NCBI GenBank assembly: GCA_964454005.1
Contig: CAYVQE010000011.1
Location: forward strand, 21,572-85,571
DNA: 64,000 nucleotides
Reading direction: 5' to 3'
From: CAYVQE01 sp964454005
GTDB taxonomy: Bacteria > Myxococcota > B64-G9
Shown here piece after piece: positions 37,323 to 45,930 of the stretch (within the stretch, counting starts at the first letter, position 1; each line of letters starts with the position of its first letter). Position numbers and translations under genes: made by a program. The notes under the pieces are model-generated. The model was not told where the DNA came from and did no database searches. It saw nothing but the letters and a program-made list of their open reading frames with translations.

Positions 37323-39227
37323 TCAGTGGCTAAAGAGACGCCGGAAGAAGCTTCGGCGGACGAGTAGCCCGATGAGCAGGGGCAGCAGCAGCAGGGCGCT
37401 GCCGGGCTCGCCGGTGGCGCAGCCCGCGTTGCTGCCGGGGGGATCGTCGCCGCGCCAGTCGCCCAGTTCGGCCTCGTCGTCCTCGGGCACCGCCTGGATG
37501 CAGCAGAACACCCGGCTGTCGGACAGCACCTCGCACTCGCCGGCGCCGTCCCAGAAGCCCTCGGCCTCAGCGCTCAACAGGTGCTTGCCGGGCACCACCC
37601 AGAACTCGAAGTGGCCGTCGGCGTCGGCGACGGTGCGCTCGCCGGTCTCGGCCAGCACCTCGGCGCCGCCGACGGTGTAGCCGGTGCAGGCGTCGAAGTC
37701 GGCCTCGGCGGTGGCGGCGATGACGTAGCCCTCGACCAGCCCGGGCGGAGCGTCGAAGTCGAAGTCGCCGTGCTCGCCGTCCACGTCGGCGGGGTCGTCG
37801 CCCGGGTCGGCCGGGTCGTCGGCCGGGTCGTCGCCCGGGTCGGCGGGGTCGTCGGCGGGGTCGTCGCCCGGGTCGGCCGGGTCGTTGTCCGTGTCCGGCG
37901 CGGTGCCGTCGTCGGGCACCAGGCCGATCGAGCACCAGGCCTCGCCGCCGGCAGAGACCGAGCAGCTGCGGCTGGCATCGCGGTAGCCCGCAGCGCTGGC
38001 GGTGGCGCTGTACGTGCCGGCCGGCAGCGACAGCGACCAGTAGGCGTCGCCGGCGCGCGGCTGGACGTTCCGACCGGCGATGGAGATGGTGGCCGCGGGC
38101 AGCCGCCAGCTCATGTCGCTGGTGCCGCTGCCCTGGTCGACGAAGACCACCCCTTGGATCAGGCCGCTGCCGGGGTCGACCGGATCGTCGCCGGGATCGT
38201 CGCCGGGGTCACCGCCGGGGTCGTTGTCGGCCGAGCCGTCACCGACCAGCTCGTCCATCCGGGCGTAGATGCGATCGCCGGGGCAGTCGCCCGGATTGGT
38301 GCCGCGGTACTCGCGGTGGCCGCGGACGTGGGCCCGGTCCTGGGCGATGCCGTAGGTGGAACTCAGCCAGTCGATCAGCTCGGCAGCGTGGTTGATCTGC
38401 CCGGCCGAGGGCTCGTTGTCGTTGTAGGTGCCCATGAAGGAGATGCCCACGTTGTTGGTGTTGTGGTTGAGCACGTGAGCGCCGATGGTGGTCTCGGGCC
38501 GGCCCTGCCAGATCTCGCCGTTCCAGTCGACCAGGTAGTGGTAGCCGATGTCGCACCAGCCGCGGGTGTCCATGTGGTAGTTCTGGATGCCGCGCAGCCG
38601 GGTGGTGACCGAGACCGTGTCCGGCAGCGGAGTGGCCGTGTGGTGGATGGTGATGGTCGACGGGCTGTGGCCGCCCGAGTTGCAGCGCGGCGCGCGGGCA
38701 CCCCAGTCGGCGCGGCGGTGGACCAGGCTGGCCGGGGCCAGGGCCTGCTTCAGCTTGCCGAAGCGCTCGGCCGGCTGCGCCGGCAAGGCCGGTTGCGGTT
38801 CGCCCACCTGGTCGATGGCCTCGACCAGCAGGAAGGCCGGCGGCGGGCCGGCGGCCAGCCGCAGCTGGAAGGCCTGGCCCTGGCCGCGCTGCAGGTCGAG
38901 GTGGGAGGTATGGAAGCCGTCCTCGCTGAAGCGCGGCTCGATGTCGCGCCAGGCCGACCAGCTGCCGTCGGCCCGCTGGATGCGACCCTGCAGCCGGGTG
39001 GTGTCCTGCGCGTCCCACATCAGACCGACCCGCACGAAGGGGTGGGCCGCCACGGCCACCGGAGCCACCGCGTCGGCGAACAGCACCGCCGGCTCGACGC
39101 CGTTGGTGTTGTAGAGCTCCTCCTCTTCCATGGCACCGGTGAGCTGCTGCTGGGTGCAGGCCGCGGCCAGCAGACCGCTCAGGCTTGCCAGGACGAGCGC
39201 GATTGCGAGGGGTCGGTTGCGGTACAT
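37323..39227 (-). CDS. N-acetylmuramoyl-L-alanine amidase (PGRP type) lipoprotein with Asp/Pro linkers and MYXO-CTERM-like tail
   Basis: About 634 residues from ATG 39227 behind AGAGGAGG, lipobox LLAAAC. An N-terminal 150-residue beta-rich region precedes the peptidoglycan-recognition amidase domain: RRADWGARAPRCNSGG, TITIHHTATPLPDTV, DIGYHYLVDWNGEIW, GISFMGTYN and HVRGHREYRGTNPGDCPGD. Zn ligands are the conserved His residues. Asp/Pro-rich linkers (repeats of ADDPADPGDDP) separate carboxypeptidase-regulatory-like modules. The C-terminal tail GCATGEPGSALLLLPLL plus RRSFFRRLFSH looks like a sorting signal. Probable cell-wall remodelling enzyme on the surface. Confidence 0.9.
   Translation of the reverse strand: MYRNRPLAIALVLASLSGLLAAACTQQQLTGAMEEEELYNTNGVEPAVLFADAVAPVAVAAHPFVRVGLMWDAQDTTRLQGRIQRADGSWSAWRDIEPRFSEDGFHTSHLDLQRGQGQAFQLRLAAGPPPAFLLVEAIDQVGEPQPALPAQPAERFGKLKQALAPASLVHRRADWGARAPRCNSGGHSPSTITIHHTATPLPDTVSVTTRLRGIQNYHMDTRGWCDIGYHYLVDWNGEIWQGRPETTIGAHVLNHNTNNVGISFMGTYNDNEPSAGQINHAAELIDWLSSTYGIAQDRAHVRGHREYRGTNPGDCPGDRIYARMDELVGDGSADNDPGGDPGDDPGDDPVDPGSGLIQGVVFVDQGSGTSDMSWRLPAATISIAGRNVQPRAGDAYWSLSLPAGTYSATASAAGYRDASRSCSVSAGGEAWCSIGLVPDDGTAPDTDNDPADPGDDPADDPADPGDDPADDPADPGDDPADVDGEHGDFDFDAPPGLVEGYVIAATAEADFDACTGYTVGGAEVLAETGERTVADADGHFEFWVVPGKHLLSAEAEGFWDGAGECEVLSDSRVFCCIQAVPEDDEAELGDWRGDDPPGSNAGCATGEPGSALLLLPLLIGLLVRRSFFRRLFSH
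37786..37890 (-). repeat. Asp/Pro-coding tandem repeat in the amidase gene
   Basis: Nearly identical units encoding DPADPGDDPAD-type peptides repeat at about 30-36 bases (GTCGCCCGGGTCGGCCGGG-like on the plus strand). A shorter Asp/Pro stretch (DNDPGGDPGDDPGDDP) lies at about 38165-38235. Such repeats change in length by slippage. Confidence 0.6.
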
Positions 39228-39581
39228 GGGTTCCTCCTCTGCCAAGAGGGCGTTCACCACTGTAGACAGCAATGGTTGTGCCAGATGGGATCGATTGCCT
39301 GCCTTCCTTTCAGTTGGTTGTTTTAATGGACTTTTATATCTAGACAAGATGCGTGCAACGCGGGTCGGGCCCACCTCGTGTGACAAGTTGACCCATGGGG
39401 CAGGTGACCGACAAGACTACAACACTTTGAATAACTGCGAAAATTGCCGATCTTTGACTCCGGGCGCAGCTTTGCGACCTGGTCACTCGCCTTTCCAGGT
39501 GGCGAGCGCTCTGAATAAATTGACTTTTACCACCGATCGCGTATTGTGGAAGCCTGGTGGAGGGAGCGGAGGTGGCGCGCG
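39228..39581. other. 354-base divergent intergenic region (amidase/alcohol dehydrogenase)
   Basis: No protein frame of good codon use is seen. The stretch is AT-richer than average and has an AT-rich core (TTTTATATCTAGA near 39330) that could hold the amidase promoter, plus the promoter candidate for the dehydrogenase at 39520-39547. No terminator or RNA gene was recognised. Confidence 0.6.
39520..39547 (+). promoter_or_regulatory. promoter candidate for the Fe-alcohol dehydrogenase gene
   Basis: TTGACT (39520-39525) and TATTGT (39542-39547) are spaced 16 bases, about 35 bases upstream of the start at 39582. Confidence 0.5.
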
Positions 39582-40700
39582 ATGATGTTTGCGCACCACA
39601 TGCCCACCCGGCTGCTGGTCGGCCAGGACGTCCTGGACCGGTTGGCCGACGAGGTGGCCCGTTGTAGTCGCCGCTGCCTGCTGGTCACCGGCCGGCGGGC
39701 CCTGCGGCTAGGCGGTGTACTGGAGCGCATCCAGTGCAAGCTGCAGGCCGCCCACATCGAGTCGGTGATCTTCGATCAGATCGAGCCCAACCCCACCGTC
39801 GAGACCATCCGCGAGGGCGCCGATTTCGCGCGCAGCCAGCGCGCGCGCTGGGTGCTGGGGCTCGGTGGCGGCAGCGCCATGGACGCGGCCAAGGCGATCG
39901 CCCTGTCGGCGGTCAACCAGGATGACCTGCGCCACTTCTCCGGCGGCGTCCAGCCGGCCGAGGCGCCGCTGCCGGTGGTGGCCATCCCCACCACGGCCGG
40001 CACCGGCTCGGAGGTGACCGCGGTGGCGGCCATCACCGATGTGGCCGCCGGGGACAAGCTCGTCATCTCGCTGCCGCAGCTTTTCCCGCGCCTGGCCCTG
40101 CTCGACCCGAGCCTGACTCTGACGCTGCCCGAGAACGTCACCATCGACTCCGGCCTCGATGCCCTGTGCCACGCCATCGAGGCCCTGTTCTCCAGGCAGC
40201 GTTCGGTCTTCAGCGATCTGTATGCCCGTAGCGCGCTGGATCGCATTATCGCCAACCTGCCGCAGGCGCGCTCGCAGCCCGATGTCTTGCAGGCGCGATC
40301 GGCCATGCAGCTGGCGGCCATGTTCGCCGGCATGGCTGCGGCCGATACCGACAGCCTGGCGCCCCACTTGCTGGGGCATCCGATCACGGTGCGCTACGAT
40401 CTGCCCCACGGGCGGGCCACCGCCTTGCTGATGCCGGCCTTTCTGGAGCGCATGCAGCAGCACTTTCCGGAGCGCACCGGCTTCTTGGGTCGGCTGCTGG
40501 GCCAGGAGGCGGATCCGCCGGCCGCTCTGCGGGCCTTCATCGAGCAGCTGGGCGTGGCGCCGCGGCTGGGGGCTTACGGGGTCAGCGAGGACGATCTGGA
40601 GCAGTTCGTCGGCCAGCTGGCCGACCGGGCGGCACTGGAGCGCACCCCGGGCGACTGGGGGACCACCGCGCTAAAGCAGCTCTACCGCCAATCGCTTTGA
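39582..40700 (+). CDS. iron-containing alcohol dehydrogenase family protein
   Basis: A 372-residue protein from ATG 39582 with GGAGGT upstream. It has the group III (Fe-ADH) fold: NAD-binding VLGLGGGSAMDAAKAIAL, the segment IPTTAGTGSEVTAVAAIT, and metal ligands in IDSGLDALCHAIEALF and, further on, PHLLGHPITVRYDLPHGRA. It oxidises alcohols or reduces aldehydes using NAD(P)H. The usual NA..HALAH motif here reads LAPHLLGHPI, so the metal site is slightly divergent. No butanol or 1,3-propanediol operon is adjacent; glpK is elsewhere in the window, so a glycerol link is only a guess. Confidence 0.92.
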   Translation: MMFAHHMPTRLLVGQDVLDRLADEVARCSRRCLLVTGRRALRLGGVLERIQCKLQAAHIESVIFDQIEPNPTVETIREGADFARSQRARWVLGLGGGSAMDAAKAIALSAVNQDDLRHFSGGVQPAEAPLPVVAIPTTAGTGSEVTAVAAITDVAAGDKLVISLPQLFPRLALLDPSLTLTLPENVTIDSGLDALCHAIEALFSRQRSVFSDLYARSALDRIIANLPQARSQPDVLQARSAMQLAAMFAGMAAADTDSLAPHLLGHPITVRYDLPHGRATALLMPAFLERMQQHFPERTGFLGRLLGQEADPPAALRAFIEQLGVAPRLGAYGVSEDDLEQFVGQLADRAALERTPGDWGTTALKQLYRQSL

Positions 40701-40705
40701 TCGGA

Positions 40706-42811
40706 TCAGAAGTTGGGCTCGATGGGCAGGTAGTCCGGATCCCAGTCCAGCTCCAGGGCCGGCCGGGGCCGGCCGGCCAGCCAGCAGTACCGCCAGAACG
40801 AGGTGTAGACCCGCTTGGCGTAGCGCCGCGACTCGGTATAGGGGATCGACTCGACGAAGACGTCGAGCGGCAGCTGGCCGCGTTCGCGGCACCACTCCAT
40901 CATCGGACGCGGCCCGGCGTTGTAAGCCGCGGCCGCGATCGGCCACTGGCGTTTGAACTTGGTCACCAGCCGACCGATGTACCAGGCCGCGGTGCGGATG
41001 TTGATCTCGGGGTCGAATAGATCGTCGGGGGTGAAGTGATCGAGCCCGAGCGCGCCGGCCACCCGGACGGCGGTCGGCGGGATCATCTGCATCAGGCCGC
41101 GGGCGTCGGCCACCGACAGGGCGTCCGGGGCGAAGCCGCTCTCGGTGCGCATGATGGCCTGCAGCAGCATCACCAGCGCTTCGTCGCCGCCGGACTCCGC
41201 CCGCAGCCGGTCGCGTTCGCAGGCCGGGTAGGCGTGGTTCCAGATGGGACGGGTGCGGGCGGTGGGCAGCGCGAACAGCGCCTCGCGCTCGCGCACCAGG
41301 CTCAGGTACCAGGGACGGTGGCGGTCGCCGCAACGGCGGTAGGCGTCCATCAAGGCCAGCCGGCCGGCGCGGCCCGGGTGGCGAGCCAGAAAGGCCTGCT
41401 CCCGCCGGCGCAGCAGCAACGCGCCCCAGTCGCCCAACCCGGCCCGGGCCAGTTCGGCCGAGCGGTCGAGCAGCACATCGGCCGGCGGCTCGCGCTCGGC
41501 CGCGGCCGGCGGCGGCGCCAGCGCCGGGGCGGCGGCGCCCAGCCGCTCGCGGGCCAGCGCGGCGTACCAGGTCAGCGGGTGTTCTGCGAGCAGGCGCCGG
41601 AACGCGGCTTCGGCCTCGTCCTCGCGCCCCAGCCGCAGCAGGGCCACTCCGGTCCAGTAGCGGGCCCGGCCGCCGAAGCGCCAGCCGCGCCATGCGAGCT
41701 GGGGTGTTAGTGCCTCGATGGCCGCCTGCCAGCGCTCCTGTCCCAGCAGACACCAGGCGCTGAACCACTGCGACCGCTTGGCCCAGCGGCTTTTGCCGTG
41801 CTCGGCGCGGACGCGTTCGAACAGGGGCAGGGCCCGGTCGCAGCGGCCCAGGTTCTGCTCCAGCCAGCCGGCGTAGAACAGGGCCCGGGCGCTGTGGCGG
41901 CCGTCCGGGTGGCGCTCGACCATGGCCAGGTGGCTGTCGATGGCGGCCCGATCGCGGTCGCAGCGACCCAGCGCCCGCGAGGCGTAGAACCAGGCATCCT
42001 CGGCCTGCCGCGGGCCGGGGGCGCGCTCGCGGGCGGCCAGCAGCATGCGGGCCGCCTGTTCGTAGTGGAAGCGCATGTCGAACAGCACCTGGGCCGTCGA
42101 CAGCGCCAGCTCGAACCGCCCGCGGCGCGCACCGGGGTCGGGCGAGCCGTCGAGCACGGCCAGGGCCCGGTCCCAGGCGCGGGCGCGGTGCAGCGCGCGG
42201 CCCAACTCCAGGCTCTGCTCGGCGCTCAGGGCGGTGGGCTCGAGGCCGGGCGGGGCCGGACCGGCCAGCGGGTGGGTCGGGTGGTGCCGGCGCAGCTCGC
42301 GCCACAGCCGCCGGGCCGCCTGCGGCCGGCCGGCGTCGCGTTCCAGCGCCGCCCGGCACGCCAGGCCCACCGCCGGGTCGGCCCGCGGCGCGGCACCGGC
42401 GGCATCGGCCCGGGCGTACAGTGCGCCGGCGGCGCGCCTTTGGCCCAGCGCCCACAGGCAGTCGGCCCGGCGCCAGCGGGCCAGCGCGGCGTGGGGGCTG
42501 GCCGGGTGGCCGGCCAGCAGCCGGGCGAAGTCGGCCGCGGCCGCTCGCGGCCGGCCGGCGTAGAACGCGCACTGCGCCCGCAAGAACAGCACCGCATCCG
42601 GATTGCGCAGGCCGCTGTCCGCCAACCCGGCCGCCCGCTGCCCACAGCCGGCGAAGTCCCCGCTGCGATAAGCCGCCGCCGCCCGCGCCAGCCGCTCGAT
42701 CGCCGCCGCCCTGTCCCCGGCTCCGTCATCCGCCCCTGCCGGCGCGGCCGACCAGCCGACCGCCACCGGCAAGCAGAGCGCTACCAAGAATCGACCACTC
42801 CGTCCGCTCAT
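40706..42811 (-). CDS. soluble lytic murein transglycosylase (Slt-type)
   Basis: A 701-residue protein from ATG 42811. The signal peptide (FLVALCLPVAVGWSAAPAGA) is followed by a long alpha-superhelical TPR-like domain (to about residue 530; AARALFYAGWLEQNLGRCDRA, WYAALARERLG). The GH23 SLT domain is C-terminal: catalytic Glu557 in IMRTESGFAPDALS, ADARGLMQMIPPTA, AAAAYNAGPRPMMEW and ESIPYTESRRYAKRVYTSF. It cleaves peptidoglycan between MurNAc and GlcNAc. Same architecture as E. coli Slt70. Convergent with the Fe-ADH gene, 5 bases apart. Confidence 0.94.
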   Translation of the reverse strand: MSGRSGRFLVALCLPVAVGWSAAPAGADDGAGDRAAAIERLARAAAAYRSGDFAGCGQRAAGLADSGLRNPDAVLFLRAQCAFYAGRPRAAAADFARLLAGHPASPHAALARWRRADCLWALGQRRAAGALYARADAAGAAPRADPAVGLACRAALERDAGRPQAARRLWRELRRHHPTHPLAGPAPPGLEPTALSAEQSLELGRALHRARAWDRALAVLDGSPDPGARRGRFELALSTAQVLFDMRFHYEQAARMLLAARERAPGPRQAEDAWFYASRALGRCDRDRAAIDSHLAMVERHPDGRHSARALFYAGWLEQNLGRCDRALPLFERVRAEHGKSRWAKRSQWFSAWCLLGQERWQAAIEALTPQLAWRGWRFGGRARYWTGVALLRLGREDEAEAAFRRLLAEHPLTWYAALARERLGAAAPALAPPPAAAEREPPADVLLDRSAELARAGLGDWGALLLRRREQAFLARHPGRAGRLALMDAYRRCGDRHRPWYLSLVREREALFALPTARTRPIWNHAYPACERDRLRAESGGDEALVMLLQAIMRTESGFAPDALSVADARGLMQMIPPTAVRVAGALGLDHFTPDDLFDPEINIRTAAWYIGRLVTKFKRQWPIAAAAYNAGPRPMMEWCRERGQLPLDVFVESIPYTESRRYAKRVYTSFWRYCWLAGRPRPALELDWDPDYLPIEPNF

Positions 42812-42866
42812 GGTCTTCCATGCTATGCGGCCCGGGCGGTCGTCCGCAAGCCGGCCGCCAGGTGGC

Positions 42867-42895
42867 TTGACTGCCGGGCGCCGAGCCAATAGCAT
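42867..42895 (+). promoter_or_regulatory. promoter candidate for the small secreted protein gene
   Basis: TTGACT (42867-42872), 17 bases, TAGCAT (42890-42895); ATG 42936 is 40 bases downstream. Confidence 0.5.
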
Positions 42896-42935
42896 TCCGG
42901 GCCGGGGTGATTTTCGTCGGCTGGAGGTGCTCGGT

Positions 42936-43415
42936 ATGCGCAGGCGGATCTGGATCGGGGCTCTGTTGCTGGTGGGGCTGGTCACGGCGGCCTATGCCGG
43001 CCCGCGGGCGGCGCGGGTTTACGCCCGGGCGGTGCGCGGGGCGCCGGATGTCGAGCCCGAGAAGCGGGACGCCTTTTTCATCTGGACCGACGGCGAGGGC
43101 TTCCACGTGCGCTGGACCAACGCGGGCGAGCCGACCCTGTTCGCCGGGCGCATCGATACCGATAGACCGCTGCGCGATCTGGAGCGGGTCTACGAGCACG
43201 GGGCCGGCTTCGTGAAGGCTTACGGCGGCCGGATCGTCATGTTCAGCTCCACCAGCCGCGGCACCACCGACGGCTTCGACGTGCAGATCCCCGGCGGCCG
43301 CAAGCTGCAGCTCGAGCTGACCATCGACGGGGAAGAGCCCGATACCGAGCAGGTGCGCTTCGGCGCCGAGGGCGCCCAGCCCGACGGATTTCCGATGCTG
43401 GTCTTCCTGCGCTGA
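42936..43415 (+). CDS. small secreted or membrane-anchored protein of unknown function
   Basis: A 159-residue protein starting at ATG 42936 with GGAGGT upstream. N-terminal hydrophobic segment (IWIGALLLVGLVTAAYAG) is a signal peptide or anchor. The mature part has repeated beta motifs (DAFFIWTDGEGFHVRWTN; GRIVMFSSTSRGTTDGFDVQ; GRKLQLELTIDGEEP) that suggest a small beta-sandwich. No family is recognised. It is divergent from the lytic transglycosylase, so a link to envelope work is possible. Confidence 0.7.
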   Translation: MRRRIWIGALLLVGLVTAAYAGPRAARVYARAVRGAPDVEPEKRDAFFIWTDGEGFHVRWTNAGEPTLFAGRIDTDRPLRDLERVYEHGAGFVKAYGGRIVMFSSTSRGTTDGFDVQIPGGRKLQLELTIDGEEPDTEQVRFGAEGAQPDGFPMLVFLR

Positions 43416-43522
43416 GCCGCGCTACCGCGGCCAGCCCGGTCCCCACCGGAGGCGCTGGCCGCCCAGCCGGCCGGTCGCGACGGGCTTGCCGGGACGCGGT
43501 CCGGGTGTGGTATCATCCCAGC

Positions 43523-45082
43523 ATGAGCAGACTGATCTTATTTGCAGGGGCGGCGTGGTCGATCTCTCTTGCGGGCTGTGCCGACGGGGGGGGCGGCTGT
43601 AGCCGAGACAGCGATTGTCCGGCCGGCATGTACTGCGATGGCGCGGCCAGCGAGTGCACCTTCGACTGCACCTTCGACGAGGACTGCCCGGAAGGTCGCG
43701 TCTGCTCGGCCCGCGGCCGCTGCCAGCCCGGCTGTCGCAAGACCAACGGCGGGGTGGAGGACTGCGACGGGTTGGACAACGACTGCGACGGCGAGACCGA
43801 CGAGCAGCTCGAGCCCGAGCCTTGCCAGCGCGAGAACGAGCACGGCCGCTGCGAGGGCATGCGCAGCTGCATAGTCGCCGTCTGGGTCTGCGATGCGGCC
43901 ACCCCGGCGATCGAGACCTGCGACGGGCTGGACAACGACTGCGACGGCCAGACCGACGAGCAGCTCGACCGGCAGGCCTGCGAGCTGGACGAAGGGGTCT
44001 GCGCCGGCACCGAACGGGAGTGCCTGGGGGCCGCTGGCTGGAGCGACTGCGACTACGGGCCGGACTACGAACCGGACGCCGAGACCCGCTGCGACGGGCT
44101 GGACAACGACTGCGACGGCCTGGTCGACGAGCAGCTGGGCCCACTGAACTGCCCCCTGGACCAGGGAATCTGCGCTGCGGCGTTGCAGTACTGCCTGGGC
44201 GCCGACGGCTGGAGCGACTGCGATTACGGTGCGGACTACGAGCCCGAGGTCGAGACGCGCTGCGACGGGCTGGACAACGACTGCGACGGCCAGACCGACG
44301 AGGGACTGGCGCCCGAGACCGATCACTGCGAGACCGGCCCGCTGGCCTCCGACGGGCTGGACAACAACTGCGACGGGCTGACCGATGAGCCGGGCGGCTG
44401 CATGGTGCCGATCCCCGGCCGCCCGGTGTGGATCGACGTCTACGAGGCCACCCTGTTCGGCGACCGCGACTGCAGCGGCCGGCGCTACGGCGAGAACTCC
44501 GACGACTACCCGGCGGGCTTTCCGGACATCGACGCCGATCCCACCACGCAGCCGCTGTACGCCTGCTCCTTGCCCGGCCAGACCCCCTCGTCCTATCTGA
44601 CCTGGTACCAGGCGCGGCGGGCCTGCCAGGCCCAGGGCAAGCGGCTGTGCACCAAGGCCGAGTGGGCCGCGGCCTGCGGCGGTGATTTTGCCGAACGCCA
44701 GGAGTTCCCTTACGGCGACGCCTTCGAGCCGGGCGTGTGCGTCGACTTCACCGTCAACCCCGACGAGCCGATCGACAGCGGCAGCATGCCGGACTGCACC
44801 TCCCCGGCCGGCGCCTTCGACATGAGCGGCAACCTGTTCGAGTGGGTGGACGACACCTGCGAGTGGGACGCCAGCCGCAAGGCGGTGCAAGGCGGCAGCT
44901 ACCTGTGCGAGTACTGCGACCCGCAGGACAACTGCGCCTCCTGCGACGTCGACGACCCCGAGCACCAGGACGCGATCCGCACCCGCTATTATTGCATGCA
45001 CACCGATCAACCCTGGTGGTGCGCCGGGCCCACCGGCTCCTGGAATTCCGAAGGCACCCGCTGCTGCTGGGACGGGCCCTGA
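43523..45082 (+). CDS. MopE-like lipoprotein with DGLDNDCDG repeats and a SUMF1-like domain
   Basis: A 519-residue protein from ATG 43523, lipobox SLAGC. Residues 30-85 hold EGF-like Cys units (CSRDSDCPAGMYCDG, CTFDEDCPEGRVC). Five MopE-like putative metal-binding motifs (DGLDNDCDGQTDE type) follow at about residues 82-290. The C-terminal 230 residues are FGE-sulfatase/SUMF1-like: PVWIDVYEATLFGDRDCSG, SSYLTWYQARRACQAQGKR, LCTKAEWAAACGG, DMSGNLFEWVDDTCEW. The motifs bind Ca2+ or metals in secreted proteins of Myxococcota. The -10-like TATCAT at 43511 ends six bases before the ATG, so the mRNA may be leaderless. Confidence 0.9.
   Translation: MSRLILFAGAAWSISLAGCADGGGGCSRDSDCPAGMYCDGAASECTFDCTFDEDCPEGRVCSARGRCQPGCRKTNGGVEDCDGLDNDCDGETDEQLEPEPCQRENEHGRCEGMRSCIVAVWVCDAATPAIETCDGLDNDCDGQTDEQLDRQACELDEGVCAGTERECLGAAGWSDCDYGPDYEPDAETRCDGLDNDCDGLVDEQLGPLNCPLDQGICAAALQYCLGADGWSDCDYGADYEPEVETRCDGLDNDCDGQTDEGLAPETDHCETGPLASDGLDNNCDGLTDEPGGCMVPIPGRPVWIDVYEATLFGDRDCSGRRYGENSDDYPAGFPDIDADPTTQPLYACSLPGQTPSSYLTWYQARRACQAQGKRLCTKAEWAAACGGDFAERQEFPYGDAFEPGVCVDFTVNPDEPIDSGSMPDCTSPAGAFDMSGNLFEWVDDTCEWDASRKAVQGGSYLCEYCDPQDNCASCDVDDPEHQDAIRTRYYCMHTDQPWWCAGPTGSWNSEGTRCCWDGP
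43768..44373 (+). repeat. tandem MopE-like metal-binding motif array
   Basis: Five near-identical copies of the stretch encoding DGLDN-x-CDG occur at about 43768, 43922, 44094, 44266 and 44352. The third and fourth are 172 bases after the previous copy. This is protein repeat structure, not a CRISPR. Confidence 0.75.
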
Positions 45083-45118
45083 TTTCCCACCTCGACCGCG
45101 CGGCACCCCATATTCTAT

Positions 45119-45146
45119 TTGACCTGGGCCGCGATCCGGATACTCT
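45119..45146 (+). promoter_or_regulatory. possible bioY promoter
   Basis: TTGACC (45119-45124) and TACTCT (45141-45146) are 16 bases apart; ATG 45184 follows after 37 bases. Confidence 0.35.
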
Positions 45147-45183
45147 CTCGGGGACGCTTTCACGCACGGAGGAAGGTGCGCTC

Positions 45184-45744
45184 ATGACGACAGCTGTTGC
45201 GACGCGCTTGAATCTGGGACGCAGCCTGGCCTGCGAGGCGGGCATCGCGGTCGGGCTGGCCGGTCTGACGGCGGTGGCGGCCAAGGTGGCCGTGCCCCTG
45301 CCCTGGACGCCGGTGCCGGCCACCCTGCAGACCGCGGTGGTGATCTTCGCCGGCGCGGCCTGCGGCCCCTGGCGCGGCGCGGCCGCCATGCTGCTCTACC
45401 TGGCGGCCGGAATGGCCGGCGCGCCGGTCTTCGCCCCCTGGACCGGGGCCGGGCCGGCGGTGCTGCTGGCGCCGAGCGCCGGCTACCTGGCGGCCTTCCC
45501 GCTGGCCGCCTGGCTGGCCGGCCGCGGCGCTGGGCGCCGGGTGCGCTGGCTGTGGTCGCTGGCCGGGCTGGCGGCCGTCTACGCGCTGGGCGCGGCCTGG
45601 CTCGGCATCTGGGCACTGGCCACGGCCGCCCCGATCGGGGCCGCCTGGGTGCTGCTGGCCGGAGTGCTGCCCTTTCTGCCCTTCGACCTGGCCAAGGGTG
45701 CGCTGGCGGTCTGGAGCGCCGCACCGGTGCGCCGCCGCCTGTAG
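45184..45744 (+). CDS. bioY: BioY family biotin transporter (substrate-binding S component)
   Basis: A 186-residue integral membrane protein from ATG 45184 behind GGAGGAAGG. Six hydrophobic segments are visible, with the BioY hallmarks VPLPWTPVPATLQT, LYLAAGMAGAPVFA and GYLAAFPLAAWLAGRG. BioY imports biotin alone or with an ECF ATPase/EcfT module; no bioM/bioN genes are adjacent, so it would use a shared module elsewhere or work alone. It is the only transport gene in this stretch. An oppositely directed lower-quality frame covers it and is a shadow. Confidence 0.92.
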   Translation: MTTAVATRLNLGRSLACEAGIAVGLAGLTAVAAKVAVPLPWTPVPATLQTAVVIFAGAACGPWRGAAAMLLYLAAGMAGAPVFAPWTGAGPAVLLAPSAGYLAAFPLAAWLAGRGAGRRVRWLWSLAGLAAVYALGAAWLGIWALATAAPIGAAWVLLAGVLPFLPFDLAKGALAVWSAAPVRRRL

Positions 45745-45873
45745 CTGCCTGCTGTAGCCACGGCGTTGCGGCTGTAGCGCTCGGGTGACAGCCCCCCTGG
45801 TGGCGCTTCCTCGCTTCGATTTCCATTCGTTTGAATTTGAGACATTTTTTCTGGGTGAGTGGCCTTTCGGATC

Positions 45874-45889
45874 TGGCACGCGCCGTGCT
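45874..45889 (+). promoter_or_regulatory. sigma-54 (-24/-12) promoter of the lamin-tail lipoprotein gene
   Basis: The sequence TGGCACG-CGCC-GTGCT matches the sigma-54 consensus TGGCAC-N5-TTGCW with one mismatch (G for the first T of the -12 box). GG and GC are spaced exactly 10 bases. The start at 45931 lies 42 bases further, as expected. An enhancer-binding activator is implied but none is encoded nearby. Confidence 0.65.
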
Positions 45890-45930
45890 ATCTCTCGGGC
45901 CGTGAGCAAGGACTGCGCCTGGAGGCCGAC

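Noticed and set aside
43768..44373. Regularly spaced repeats that look like a CRISPR array
   Set aside because: Repeats are in frame and code for the MopE-like motif DGLDNDCDG; spacing varies, and no cas gene is near.
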